From assembly GCA_964512955.1 (NCBI GenBank), contig CAZEKX010000002.1, forward strand, positions 3,767 to 67,766: a stretch of DNA of 64,000 nucleotides. The letters run 5' to 3'. Shown in pieces: positions 45,601 to 53,364 of this stretch. Source of the stretch: HGM04593 sp964512955. Its GTDB lineage: Bacteria > Bacteroidota > Bacteroidia > Bacteroidales > Bacteroidaceae. The notes beneath the pieces are model-generated. The model searched no databases and was not told the origin of the DNA. It saw nothing but the letters and a program-made list of their open reading frames with translations. The position numbers and the translations under genes were made by a program. Numbering within the stretch: position 1 is the stretch's first letter; each line of letters starts with the position of its first letter.

Positions 45601-45921
45601 TTAGACGGAATGCAAACCTCTACTCCACGTGCCGTTTATGGCGACCCCATGGGTAATGCTCGTTTCTCGGACCGTTGGATTGAAGATGGTTCATATTTGA
45701 AACTGAAGAACGTTCAGTTGTCATACAAGGTTCCTGTGTCTACCAGTTGGTTGCAAGGTATAACCGTTTGGTGTGCTGCTGAAAACCTTCTTACATTGAC
45801 AAAGTATTTGGGTAACGATCCCGAGACTTCTATAAGTAATAATGTGTTGTATCAGGGTGTTGATGCAGGCTGGCTCCCCCAGAGTCGCAGTTTCCATCTT
45901 GGCGTAAAGGTTAATCTCTAA
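42634..45921 (+). CDS. SusC/RagA-type TonB-dependent transporter, second copy
   Basis: 1095 residues (1091 if ATG 42646 is used). The signal region is unusual, with a second Met-rich hydrophobic stretch (MQSMVTFAMLMLPAISTTA). A carboxypeptidase-regulatory-like domain (TITGTVYDAATNTPLPGVRV) precedes the plug (IRGINSLNANTQPLVVVDGL, IESVEVMKNGTAIYGTRAAN) and a barrel ending GVKVNL. Its plug and barrel sequence differ clearly from the first SusC, so this is not a recent duplication. Overlap with the FAS1 gene by 4 nt; the SusD partner follows after a hairpin. Ligand unknown. Confidence 0.94.
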   Translation: MIFVMKKNKITMYMRQFMQSMVTFAMLMLPAISTTATTLCGYTSSDTVAVEKEKATAETRTITGTVYDAATNTPLPGVRVQGTGHLRVTTMTDADGNYKLNVPKYVTLLSFSTPEYGMVQRAVAGKDVINVRLYTENFTSTYNDDIKVIASNGFDVEVSPSLTIDSDIQNKLGADIRTIMRSGTPGIGAAMFIRGINSLNANTQPLVVVDGLILDTQENSSALHLGAYNNILSAIDMQDIESVEVMKNGTAIYGTRAANGVILINTKRGKSMATRITANIYGSVTLQPTLPDVMNAEQYRTYANELIGTIKNGNNSQTTQYPFLQSNKDYYYYNLYHNNTDWASYIYREAIGQNYKVNVEGGDDVAMYNFSLGYSDAESTLEKNSFNRLNIRFNSDIVFSDNLKTRFDISYSRVARELLDDGIGADFTSYPVSAPGFIAMVKSPFLSPYKFDMYGNPTSTYDTSDTYALDVYTGSSYNNNSLYNPMTILSVGAGDNKNEQEYTHFGITVAPELTLGKFKITEVFNYSLHRMNEKYYLPYATPNTYQQFYAENLGRIGNWISSSFGKEAQVTSDTQVRWNKVMGAHSLNVLLGFRYTNFSFDNNFLEAANSGNDKAVNISADYDYVTNTGDDNVWANLAWYGHLAYNYKTRYFIEASASMETSSRFGKNADGGIKLGGVKWGIFPSVQAAWLLSSESWFNVKPINSLKLRAGYDVTGNDAIDFYAARSYLETVKYQGDKMGIQIGNVENDGVKWESTSRFNVGLDAVLFNDRIGFSFDWYKSKTTDMLVPKAYDFVAGMNTYWSNSGEMENTGFEVALTAKVINTANFQWELGASVGHYENEITSLDEQIEPTKVYGAEVLTQVGSPVGVFYGYKTQGVITSSEQAAELQLYQKDATGAKEYFQAGDIRFVDIDQTDGVGCISDADKTIIGDPNPDFYGNIFTKFTYKNWQLNVGLNYSVGNDVYNYYRQQLESGSNFFNQTTAMLNRWSLDGMQTSTPRAVYGDPMGNARFSDRWIEDGSYLKLKNVQLSYKVPVSTSWLQGITVWCAAENLLTLTKYLGNDPETSISNNVLYQGVDAGWLPQSRSFHLGVKVNL

Positions 45922-45930
45922 TGAACAAAA

Positions 45931-45972
45931 CCCGAATAGTTCGGGATGAAAAATAAGTTTCGAACTATTCGG
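45931..45972 (+). repeat. Alternative hairpins between second susC and susD
   Basis: CCGAATAGTTCG (45932-45943) is a perfect complement of CGAACTATTCGG (45961-45972) with a 17-nt loop, followed by an A-run. A competing short hairpin CCCGAA-TAG-TTCGGG (45931-45945) uses the same left arm. No T-run follows, so it is more likely a stability or attenuation element that tunes SusC against SusD than a full terminator. Confidence 0.6.
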
Positions 45973-45988
45973 AAAAAATATTATAAAT

Positions 45989-48130
45989 ATGAAAAAGTCA
46001 ATTATTTATACCTTGTGTATCTTGCTGAGTGGAGCCTTGACTCTTAACTCATGCGAGGATATGCTCAATGTCGATTCTGAACGCGTTATTTATGAGTACG
46101 GCGACCTTACCCTCGGCGACTCAGTATATTCGGTGTTGGGTATATTAAAGAGTGTTCAAAATGTAGCCGATCGTCAGGTTTTGCTTGGTGAGTTACGTGG
46201 AGATCTTGTATCTGTAAACCCAACAAAGGCTGTCTTCGATATTCAAGAGTTGTCGAACTTTACATACGATTCCGATAATAAGTATATTGCAGTTAAGGAT
46301 TACTATACCATTATCAATAACTGTAACCTATTCTTGGACCGTGCCGATACAACTCTTATACGTGAAAATGAGAAGTTGGTATTGCGTGAATATGTCGCAG
46401 TACAGAGTATTCGTGCATGGACATATATGCAACTTGCAATGAACTATGGCAGAGTTCCTTATTTCACAGAACCTATACGAACTCATTCTGCAGCGAAAGC
46501 GATTTTAGCAGATGAAAGCAAGTATTATGATATAACAGAAGTTGCTCAGGAACTTATAAAGGAACTTACTCCGTTTGAGAATCCAAGAGTTTATCCTATG
46601 CCCTACTGGAGTGGTATACAGAGTGGAGATGGAAAGGCTATCCAAACCAGTAAATTGTTCCCACCCATTCGTCTTCTGTTGGGTGAATTGAACCTGTGGA
46701 TGGGTGATTATGCAAAGGCTGCAGAGTATTACTATAAGATGATTTATGATAATCACTTTATAGATAAAGAGTTTGGTCTTTCTTATACAAGTGATGAGGG
46801 TAATATCTCAGATGGTTTCTCTGCAAATTTCAACGCAGAGGCTGTAACAAAGTCGAACAGTCTGTTCCTTGTTCCCATGAGTCAGTCTGTATGGGAAGGT
46901 ACAGTTTCAGAGTTGCCTACAATCTTTGCTCCTGTAAATTCTATCGGTGGTCATCAGGTTGTCTCTTCTCCCGGAATTGCTGCCATAAGTAGCAGACAGA
47001 CAACATTGTATCGTCAGAAAGATGCAACTACAAGCGATTATAATCTTTACTATAATCCTAATGTCGATTTTGCAGGTGATTTGCGTATTTTGGCTACAAC
47101 ATCGATTGAAACAGATAATACTACAAACTCTGTTTATACCGGTATTATAAATAAGCATAATCTCTCATCGCACTCTATAAATAATGATGAACTTACAGGA
47201 CATTCCGGTCGTAATGAGTTTACAAATTATGTGAGATTATATCGTGCAGAACATCTTTACATGCGTTTGGCTGAGGCTGCTCTTGGAATGGCGCGCAGTG
47301 GTGCACATGGTGCTCTTGAGATGGCTATGAGTACATTGAAAGAGGGATTGTACGACGATAACACCGATAACGATTGGAATACATACAAGTATACAATCAT
47401 AAATAACCCTGTATATAGCACAGAACCTGTACTTGGCGAAGATGGTGAGCCTAAGGTTGATGAAGCAGGAGAAGTTATTTATGTTACCAAGGTGTATGGC
47501 GACTCTATTATATTCGATTTTACCGATCCTGCATTTGAAGTAAACGAAGGAATGCACTCTCGTGGTTCAGGTCCTTCGGAGTACAATGAATATTATGCGC
47601 TTACCGATACATGTATTGCACGTTACTATGGTTTCTTGAAAGAAGAGGGCGAAAATGTAACATTCAATCGCGAGGTAACACGTCAAGACTCATTGAACTA
47701 TATTACCGACCTCATTGTTGATGAGTTGGCTATGGAGTTTGCATTTGAGGGATATCGTTTCACCGACCTTATACGTATAGCAAAGGCTACCGGTGATAAG
47801 GATGCTCTTGCCAAACGAGTTGCAGCACGTGAGTATAGCAATACTGTTCCTTATCGTTCGGAGTCTACAGAGAGCGTCTTTGAGTATGATGATAATCTCT
47901 ACGGAATCTTATCCGATGAAGCGAATTGGTATTTGCCATTGCCGGTAGATATTGAGATTCCTCTCCCCGGTGTTCCGGATAATGGCAACAATGATGGTGA
48001 AGATACAGAGAACGGTAGTGGTGACACAACAACAGATGAAGGAGTTGTAACACCTGGGGAAGACGATGAAGTTGATGTTCCTGCCGAAACTCCCGATGCA
48101 TCTGGTGACGCCTCCGGTTCTAAAGAGTGA
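45989..48130 (+). CDS. SusD/RagB-type lipoprotein, second copy, with acidic tail
   Basis: 713 residues, longer than the usual 500-600. Lipobox LTLNSCE (Cys22). SusD helical repeats appear (AVQSIRAWTYMQLAMNYGRV, YVRLYRAEHLYMRLAEAALG) and the C-terminal signature VDELAMEFAFEGYRFTDLIRI. The last 55 or so residues are a low-complexity acidic tail (Asp, Glu, Gly, Pro, Thr, Ser) after LPLPVDIEIPLPGVPD, which normal SusD proteins lack; it could be a flexible surface extension. Otherwise standard pairing with the second SusC. It ends the six-gene operon; a terminator follows at once. Confidence 0.93.
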   Translation: MKKSIIYTLCILLSGALTLNSCEDMLNVDSERVIYEYGDLTLGDSVYSVLGILKSVQNVADRQVLLGELRGDLVSVNPTKAVFDIQELSNFTYDSDNKYIAVKDYYTIINNCNLFLDRADTTLIRENEKLVLREYVAVQSIRAWTYMQLAMNYGRVPYFTEPIRTHSAAKAILADESKYYDITEVAQELIKELTPFENPRVYPMPYWSGIQSGDGKAIQTSKLFPPIRLLLGELNLWMGDYAKAAEYYYKMIYDNHFIDKEFGLSYTSDEGNISDGFSANFNAEAVTKSNSLFLVPMSQSVWEGTVSELPTIFAPVNSIGGHQVVSSPGIAAISSRQTTLYRQKDATTSDYNLYYNPNVDFAGDLRILATTSIETDNTTNSVYTGIINKHNLSSHSINNDELTGHSGRNEFTNYVRLYRAEHLYMRLAEAALGMARSGAHGALEMAMSTLKEGLYDDNTDNDWNTYKYTIINNPVYSTEPVLGEDGEPKVDEAGEVIYVTKVYGDSIIFDFTDPAFEVNEGMHSRGSGPSEYNEYYALTDTCIARYYGFLKEEGENVTFNREVTRQDSLNYITDLIVDELAMEFAFEGYRFTDLIRIAKATGDKDALAKRVAAREYSNTVPYRSESTESVFEYDDNLYGILSDEANWYLPLPVDIEIPLPGVPDNGNNDGEDTENGSGDTTTDEGVVTPGEDDEVDVPAETPDASGDASGSKE

Positions 48131-48137
48131 TAACTAC

Positions 48138-48167
48138 ATATCGGGGGAATTTCCCCCGATATTTTTA
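48138..48167 (+). terminator. Strong terminator of the FAS1-SusCD operon
   Basis: ATATCGGGGG (48138-48147) and CCCCCGATAT (48153-48162) pair over 10 bp with a 5-nt loop, followed by a T-run (48162-48166). It lies 8 nt after the susD stop and 11 nt before the sirtuin start. Confidence 0.9.
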
Positions 48168-48177
48168 TAATAGCGAT

Positions 48178-48882
48178 ATGATTAAAAAGAGGATAGCAAT
48201 TCTAACCGGTGCCGGCATGAGTGTTGAAAGTGGTTTAGGCACATTCCGAGGTGGCGGTGGTCTGTGGGATAAATATCCTGTAGAGCAGGTTGCCACTCCC
48301 GAAGGGTTCATTGCCAACCCCTCTTTGGTCCTTGAGTTTTATAATATACGTCGTAGTGAATTGGCAACAGTAAAGCCCAATGAGGGACATATTCTTGTTG
48401 CCGCTCTGGAAAAAGATTATGACGTGTGTGTTATAACGCAAAATGTCGATAACCTGCATGAACGTGCCGGTTCCACCAATGTGATACATTTGCATGGTGA
48501 ACTTACAAAGGTCTGTTCCTCGCGTAATTCGCAGGACATGCGATATGTGCGTGAATTATTGCCCGAGGAGCCATACATAAAGTTAGGAGATATGTGTGCC
48601 GATGGTTCACAATTGCGTCCGTTTATTGTTTGGTTCGGTGAAGCAGTACCACGTATCGAGGATGCAGTGCAGGCTGTAAATAACATCGATATGTTTATTA
48701 TTATAGGTACGTCGTTAAATGTATATCCGGCAGCAGGATTGCTTAATTATGTACCACGTACAGTGCCGGTGTATCTCATAGACCCAAACGATGTGCCAGT
48801 GAATACCAATCGTAATGTAGTGGCAATTAAAGCCGGAGCATCAGAGGGTATGCGTATTATAATGGAACGTTATCTGCCATGA
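48178..48882 (+). CDS. Sir2-family NAD-dependent protein deacylase
   Basis: 234 residues from ATG 48178 (a longer frame overlaps the terminator). Sirtuin motifs: GAGMSVESGLGTFRG (residues 11-25; the usual SGIPTFR is SGLGTFR), QNVDNLHERAGS (Gln88, Asn89, Asp91) with catalytic His106, and GTSLNVYPAAGL. Tyr55 and Arg58 in EFYNIRR match the Tyr-x-x-Arg pair that class III sirtuins (SIRT5, CobB) use to bind succinyl and malonyl groups, so desuccinylation or demalonylation is likely. Only Cys113 and Cys140 remain where four zinc ligands are usual, so the zinc module is degenerate. Cytoplasmic; probably transcribed alone. Confidence 0.9.
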   Translation: MIKKRIAILTGAGMSVESGLGTFRGGGGLWDKYPVEQVATPEGFIANPSLVLEFYNIRRSELATVKPNEGHILVAALEKDYDVCVITQNVDNLHERAGSTNVIHLHGELTKVCSSRNSQDMRYVRELLPEEPYIKLGDMCADGSQLRPFIVWFGEAVPRIEDAVQAVNNIDMFIIIGTSLNVYPAAGLLNYVPRTVPVYLIDPNDVPVNTNRNVVAIKAGASEGMRIIMERYLP

Positions 48883-48964
48883 AAGAGATAAACTAATATA
48901 ATTAAGATAGAACAAACAACAGCGAAACTGTGTTATATTTATAAATTTTAAAAAACTTGAGACT

Positions 48965-49129
48965 ATGAAGAAATATGTTTGTACAGTGTGCCAGTGGGTT
49001 TATGACCCCGAAATTGGCGACCCGGAGTCGGGAATAGAACCCGGTACCGCATTTGAAAATATTCCCGAGGATTGGGTATGTCCTATGTGCGGTGTAACAA
49101 AAGAGGATTTTGAACCCGTTGAAGAGTAG
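48965..49129 (+). CDS. Rubredoxin
   Basis: 54 residues, a full-length rubredoxin. The iron is bound by Cys6-x-x-Cys9 (YVCTVCQWVYDPEIGD) and Cys39-x-x-Cys42 (DWVCPMCGVTKEDF), and all other family positions (Tyr4, Pro15, Trp37) are in place. It is a small one-electron carrier, in anaerobes usually for oxygen and peroxide reduction partners such as rubrerythrin or flavodiiron proteins; neither is in this window. It is 82 nt after the sirtuin and is followed by a convergent terminator. Confidence 0.97.
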   Translation: MKKYVCTVCQWVYDPEIGDPESGIEPGTAFENIPEDWVCPMCGVTKEDFEPVEE

Positions 49130-49138
49130 AAGTTCTCC

Positions 49139-49182
49139 ATATAAAAATATAAACAGCCAATTGGCTGTTTATATTTTTATAT
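49139..49182. terminator. Bidirectional terminator between rubredoxin and ygiQ
   Basis: A 22-bp perfect palindrome (arms 49139-49160 and 49161-49182) with an A-rich foot on one side and a T-rich foot on the other. It serves the rubredoxin gene (plus strand) and the ygiQ gene (minus strand), whose stop codon overlaps its last base. Confidence 0.9.
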
Positions 49183-51038
49183 CATAGGTTTAACTTCTTC
49201 AGTAGGTCGTTACGTCCCATCTTTCTTAGAATGTTACGGATGCTTCTTTGTTCTTCGGGCTTGTACCAAAAAAAGAACATTCTTTGCGCCTCTTTATCCC
49301 GCATTGTACGTGCGCAATATACACTCTCCTTCGTTTCTGGGTTAATACCGGTGTAATACATCTCTGTTGCCATTGTCATGGGTGTCGGGGTGAAATCCTG
49401 TACCTGTTCCAAATGAAAGTTCATCTGTTTGGTCTCGGCCGCCAATTCTGCCATGCTCTCCACTGTGCTGCCGGGATGGCTGCTTATGAAATAGGGGATA
49501 ATCTGTTGCTTTAAGTGGTATTTACTGTTAATACGGTCGAATATGCGCTTGAACTCATGGAATTGCTTGAACGATGGTTTGCGCATTAACTTCAGTACAG
49601 CGTCGTTTGTATGTTCCGGAGCAACTTTCAAACGTCCACTCACATGGTTTCTTATCAGTTCTTCGGTATATTGCTCTGTTGCATTATCAATATCTTTGTT
49701 ACCACTCTTGTGTAGGAGCATGTCGTATCTTACTCCACTACCAATAAAACTCTTTTTTATCTGTGGAATAGCGTCTACCTTTTTGTACAGGTTTAACAAT
49801 GCTGTGTGGTCTGTATTAAGGTTTGGACATATCTTTGGCTGTATGCACGACGAGCGTGAGCACTTTGCACATATTTCACCGTTTCTTCCGTGCATCATGT
49901 ACATGTTTGCCGATGGTCCACCCAAATCGGAAAGGTAACCCTTGAAATCGGGCATTTTACATATCTCCTTAACCTCGTTCAAAATACTGCGCTCACTGCG
50001 GTTGGCAATGAATTTTCCTTGATGCGCCGAAATGGTACAGAATGCACAACCACCGAAACAGCCTCTGTGTATATTCACCGAGAATTTTATCATGTCGTAG
50101 GCAGGAATTCTTTTTCCATTGTATTTTGGGTGTGGCAGGCGTGTATATGGCAGGTCGAAACTACGGTCGAGTTGCTCGGTGGTCATTGTAGGGTAGGGTG
50201 GGTTGACTACAACATACCTTGTGTCATACTCCTGTATTAGTCGTTTTGCATTTACTCTGTTCGACTCTTTTTCAATAGAAAGAAAGTTTGCTGCCTGCAT
50301 CTCCTTGTTCTTAAGACACTCGGAGTGTGAATGTAGTAATTTGTCATTCTCTTGGTCGAGTGTTATCTCTTCCTTATTAATGATATATCCGGTTTGTCTT
50401 ATATCGGTAACCAGTTCTCTTGCTCTGTTTACCGACATATATTCTGCTTTACTTTGCTCTAAATCCTTTTGTAAAGCATTTGCTATTGCCAATATTGGTT
50501 GTTCACCCATACCATACACAAGTATATCGGCATTGCTCTCTACAAGTATACTCTTTTTAAGTGTGTCTTGCCAGTAGTCGTAATGGGTAAAACGACGCAT
50601 GGATGCCTCAATGCCACCTATTACAACCACTGAATCGGGGAATAATTCTTTGAGTATTGTTGAATATACCGTAGTGGCATATTCGGGACGCATACTATGT
50701 TTGCCATTTGGTGAGTATGCATCCTCGGAACGGAATCGTTTGGCAGCAGTGTATTTGTTGACCATGGAATCCATGCATCCTGCCGAGATACCAAAGAACA
50801 GACGTGGGCGTCCCAACTTCTTGAAGTCACGTAGGTCGTCCTGCCAATTTGGTTGTGGAACAATTGCTACGCGCAACCCATCTGCCTCTAGCAATCGTCC
50901 TATCACTGCCGCACCGAACGATGGGTGGTCTACATAGGCATCACCACTTATTATTATCGCATCCAACTCTCCCCAACCACGCATTTGGGCCTCCTTGCGT
51001 GTTGTAGGTAACCAATTTGTTGCTTTGTAGTTACTCAT
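49182..51038 (-). CDS. ygiQ: YgiQ-family radical SAM protein
   Basis: 618 residues from ATG 51038; the longer frame adds a spurious lead that overlaps the next gene. The N-terminal B12-binding-like domain (NWLPTTRKEAQMRGWGELD, SGDAYVDHPSFGAA) and the radical SAM motif HRGCFGGCAFC (CxxxCxxC, about residue 325) are typical of the YgiQ family (UPF0313). The C-terminal half carries FTPTPMTMATEMYYTGINP. Function is not established; it is likely a radical-SAM methyl- or rearrangement enzyme. Its start overlaps the stop of the upstream 109-residue gene (ATGAGTAA). Confidence 0.9.
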   Translation of the reverse strand: MSNYKATNWLPTTRKEAQMRGWGELDAIIISGDAYVDHPSFGAAVIGRLLEADGLRVAIVPQPNWQDDLRDFKKLGRPRLFFGISAGCMDSMVNKYTAAKRFRSEDAYSPNGKHSMRPEYATTVYSTILKELFPDSVVVIGGIEASMRRFTHYDYWQDTLKKSILVESNADILVYGMGEQPILAIANALQKDLEQSKAEYMSVNRARELVTDIRQTGYIINKEEITLDQENDKLLHSHSECLKNKEMQAANFLSIEKESNRVNAKRLIQEYDTRYVVVNPPYPTMTTEQLDRSFDLPYTRLPHPKYNGKRIPAYDMIKFSVNIHRGCFGGCAFCTISAHQGKFIANRSERSILNEVKEICKMPDFKGYLSDLGGPSANMYMMHGRNGEICAKCSRSSCIQPKICPNLNTDHTALLNLYKKVDAIPQIKKSFIGSGVRYDMLLHKSGNKDIDNATEQYTEELIRNHVSGRLKVAPEHTNDAVLKLMRKPSFKQFHEFKRIFDRINSKYHLKQQIIPYFISSHPGSTVESMAELAAETKQMNFHLEQVQDFTPTPMTMATEMYYTGINPETKESVYCARTMRDKEAQRMFFFWYKPEEQRSIRNILRKMGRNDLLKKLNL

Positions 51039-51360
51039 TGGAAACCTCTTCTGCAGGTTTGTCTTCAGTGGGTTGCTCTGCCAACCAATTGTTATATGCT
51101 TCAATAAGGTTGTTAAGTCCCAATGCTTTCATGTTGTCGTTGTATAATACTAAAGCAAGTTCCAACAATGCTTTAGAATCCTCTTCTTGCGACGCAATCA
51201 GTGAACGTACCGTACAACGTAGTTTCTCCAGAACATCTTCGTCAATAACTCCAATGCTGTTGGCTATTCTTTCAAACAAAGAATATTTTTTTACTGTCAG
51301 GAACAACTGTTCGCTAATCTCTATGGTTCTTGTCCCCGATGCATTTGCGTTAATCTTCAT
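51031..51360 (-). CDS. Unknown 109-residue protein in the porX-ygiQ operon
   Basis: 109 residues, mostly helical, with an opening KINANASGTRTIEI and a run ALLELALVLYNDNMKALGL, ending in an acidic tail. No signal peptide, membrane helix or known motif. Overlaps ygiQ by 8 nt and is 6 nt from tsaE, so it is co-translated with them. Function unknown. Confidence 0.7.
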   Translation of the reverse strand: MKINANASGTRTIEISEQLFLTVKKYSLFERIANSIGVIDEDVLEKLRCTVRSLIASQEEDSKALLELALVLYNDNMKALGLNNLIEAYNNWLAEQPTEDKPAEEVSNE

Positions 51361-51366
51361 AGTAAA

Positions 51367-51804
51367 CTATTTTTCTGAAACAATCTTCACTTTGCGTTCT
51401 CCTGTATCACCCTCTTCAATGTATACTTTTACAGTCTCTTGGGGTAGTAACTCCTCTATCAGTTCAGGCCACTCAATAAAACAGTAGGCATTGCTGTAGA
51501 GATACTCTTCGTATCCCATGTTATACACCTCGCTAATGCTCTTTATCCTGTAGAAGTCGAAATGATATATGGTATTGCCGTCAGCATCCTCATATTCATT
51601 CACAATGGCGAATGTAGGGGAGTTTATGGTGTCTTGCACACCTAACTCTTCACATATACTTTTTATAAAGGTTGTCTTACCGGTTCCCATTCTGCCATAG
51701 AATGCAAAGATATGGTTATCTTGCATGTTATCTATGAATTGTTTTGCCGCAGTGGGGTAGTCGGCAAGAGTTGCTATTTCAATAATTTTTTCTTTCATGG
51801 TCAT
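51367..51804 (-). CDS. tsaE: TsaE, tRNA t6A synthesis ATPase
   Basis: 145 residues with the P-loop GRMGTGKTTF (residues 37-46), the switch-like NSPTFAIVNEY and the YHFDFYR and FIEWPEL motifs of TsaE. It works with TsaB, TsaC and TsaD to make N6-threonylcarbamoyl-adenosine in tRNAs reading ANN codons. Its start overlaps the porX stop by 4 nt (ATGA). Start ATG 51804; Met3 is a second possibility. Confidence 0.95.
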   Translation of the reverse strand: MTMKEKIIEIATLADYPTAAKQFIDNMQDNHIFAFYGRMGTGKTTFIKSICEELGVQDTINSPTFAIVNEYEDADGNTIYHFDFYRIKSISEVYNMGYEEYLYSNAYCFIEWPELIEELLPQETVKVYIEEGDTGERKVKIVSEK

Positions 51805-53351
51805 TTACCTCTTGGACGCATTGTTATTATCGGTATAAGCATCTCCTCCAAAGAGATACCTCCGTGTTGGAACGTATCCTTATAGTATGAAACATAGTGG
51901 TTATAGTTGTTTGGGTAAGCAAAGAAGTTCTCTCCTGTTGCAAATATATAACTTGTGCTTATATTGGGAGCAGGTAGAAATGCTTTTGACGGTTCTTTTA
52001 CTTCGAATACCTCTTTTGGATTGTAACTGAGTGTCTTGCCGAGTTTGTATCTGAGGTTTGTGTTGGTGTTCTTGTCGCCTACAACTTTTGTAGGACTGTT
52101 TACTTGAACACTACCGTGGTCTGTAGTTATAATTGTTGTGTAGTTACTTTCGGCAAGATACTTAAATAAACGTGTTATTGCCGAATGTCTTATCCATGAG
52201 TGGGTTATTGAACGGTATGCAGCCTCGTTCGATGCAAGTTCCCTAACCATCATAGATTCTGTTCGTGCATGCGATAGCATGTCTATAAAGTTCATTACCA
52301 GAACATTCAAGTTATTGCCCGAAAGGTTATTTATGGAGTCCAAATATTTATCTGCCGCCGAAGAATTCAATACTTTGTTGTACGAGAAACTGTCTTTACG
52401 ACGGTAACGTGCAATCTGTGTCTCTATCATAGCCTCTTCGTTAAGGTTCTTACCTTCGTCCTCTTCTTCGTCTACCCATAGATGTGGGAACATGCTTTTG
52501 ATTTGTGATGGCATCAATCCCGAAAATATTGCATTTCGCGCATATTGTGTCGCTGTAGGCAGAATGCTGGTGTATAACTCCTCCTCTATTGTGAACATTC
52601 CGCCAATCTCATTTGCAAGAACCTTCCATTGGTCGTAACGGAAATTGTCTATGACAATAAGAAAAACTTTTTCACCACGGTCTATTAGCGGAAATATATA
52701 TTCGCGGAATATATCGTTGCTCATTAATGGGCGTTTGTCCCTGTCGCTACTCATCCAATTAAGATAATTCTTCTTAATGAATCGTGCAAACATTGAATTT
52801 GCTTCACTCTTCTGCGCTTGTAGCATCTCGTGCATACTATTATCGGCATTCTCAAGTTCAAATTCCCAATAGACAATCTTTTTGTAGACATCAATCCAAT
52901 CTTCAATATTCAATGATTCAGATATCTGCATGCCGAGTTTTCCAAAATTTTGCTGATATGCATTGTTGGTCTTCTCGGTAACAATCTCTTTTTTGTGAAT
53001 GTTCTTCTTAAGAGACAATAGTATTTGGCTTGGATTTACCGGCTTTATCAAGTAGTCGGCTATCTTTGAACCTATAGCCTCTTCCATAATATCCTCCTCT
53101 TCGCTTTTGGTAACCATTACTATTGGTGTTGCAGGCAGAATCTCTTTAATCTGTATGAGTGTCTCCAAACCACTTAAACCCGGCATGTTTTCGTCGAGCA
53201 GAACCAGGTCGAACGTGTCGTTCTTACATGCTTCTACTGCATCTAAGCCGTTAGTTACAGTTGTAACCTCATAGCCTTTTGATTGTAAAAAAATTATATG
53301 ACCGTTCAGCAGTTCTATCTCATCATCGGCCCAAAGCAGTTTGTATGTCAT
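51801..53351 (-). CDS. porX: PorX-like response regulator with PglZ domain
   Basis: 516 residues from ATG 53351, about the size of Porphyromonas PorX. An N-terminal CheY-like receiver has Asp53 (LVLLDENMPG) and the Thr-Lys region MVTKSEEED. The C-terminal PglZ/alkaline-phosphatase-like domain shows IVIDNFRYDQWK and TTDHGSVQVNSP. In Porphyromonas gingivalis PorX regulates the type IX secretion system with the kinase PorY, and the PglZ domain is reported to act on nucleotide substrates. Here porW precedes it by 13 nt. No other type IX component is in the window, so a different downstream role is possible. Confidence 0.88.
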   Translation of the reverse strand: MTYKLLWADDEIELLNGHIIFLQSKGYEVTTVTNGLDAVEACKNDTFDLVLLDENMPGLSGLETLIQIKEILPATPIVMVTKSEEEDIMEEAIGSKIADYLIKPVNPSQILLSLKKNIHKKEIVTEKTNNAYQQNFGKLGMQISESLNIEDWIDVYKKIVYWEFELENADNSMHEMLQAQKSEANSMFARFIKKNYLNWMSSDRDKRPLMSNDIFREYIFPLIDRGEKVFLIVIDNFRYDQWKVLANEIGGMFTIEEELYTSILPTATQYARNAIFSGLMPSQIKSMFPHLWVDEEEDEGKNLNEEAMIETQIARYRRKDSFSYNKVLNSSAADKYLDSINNLSGNNLNVLVMNFIDMLSHARTESMMVRELASNEAAYRSITHSWIRHSAITRLFKYLAESNYTTIITTDHGSVQVNSPTKVVGDKNTNTNLRYKLGKTLSYNPKEVFEVKEPSKAFLPAPNISTSYIFATGENFFAYPNNYNHYVSYYKDTFQHGGISLEEMLIPIITMRPRGK

Positions 53352-53364
53352 ACGTTCTGTTTTA

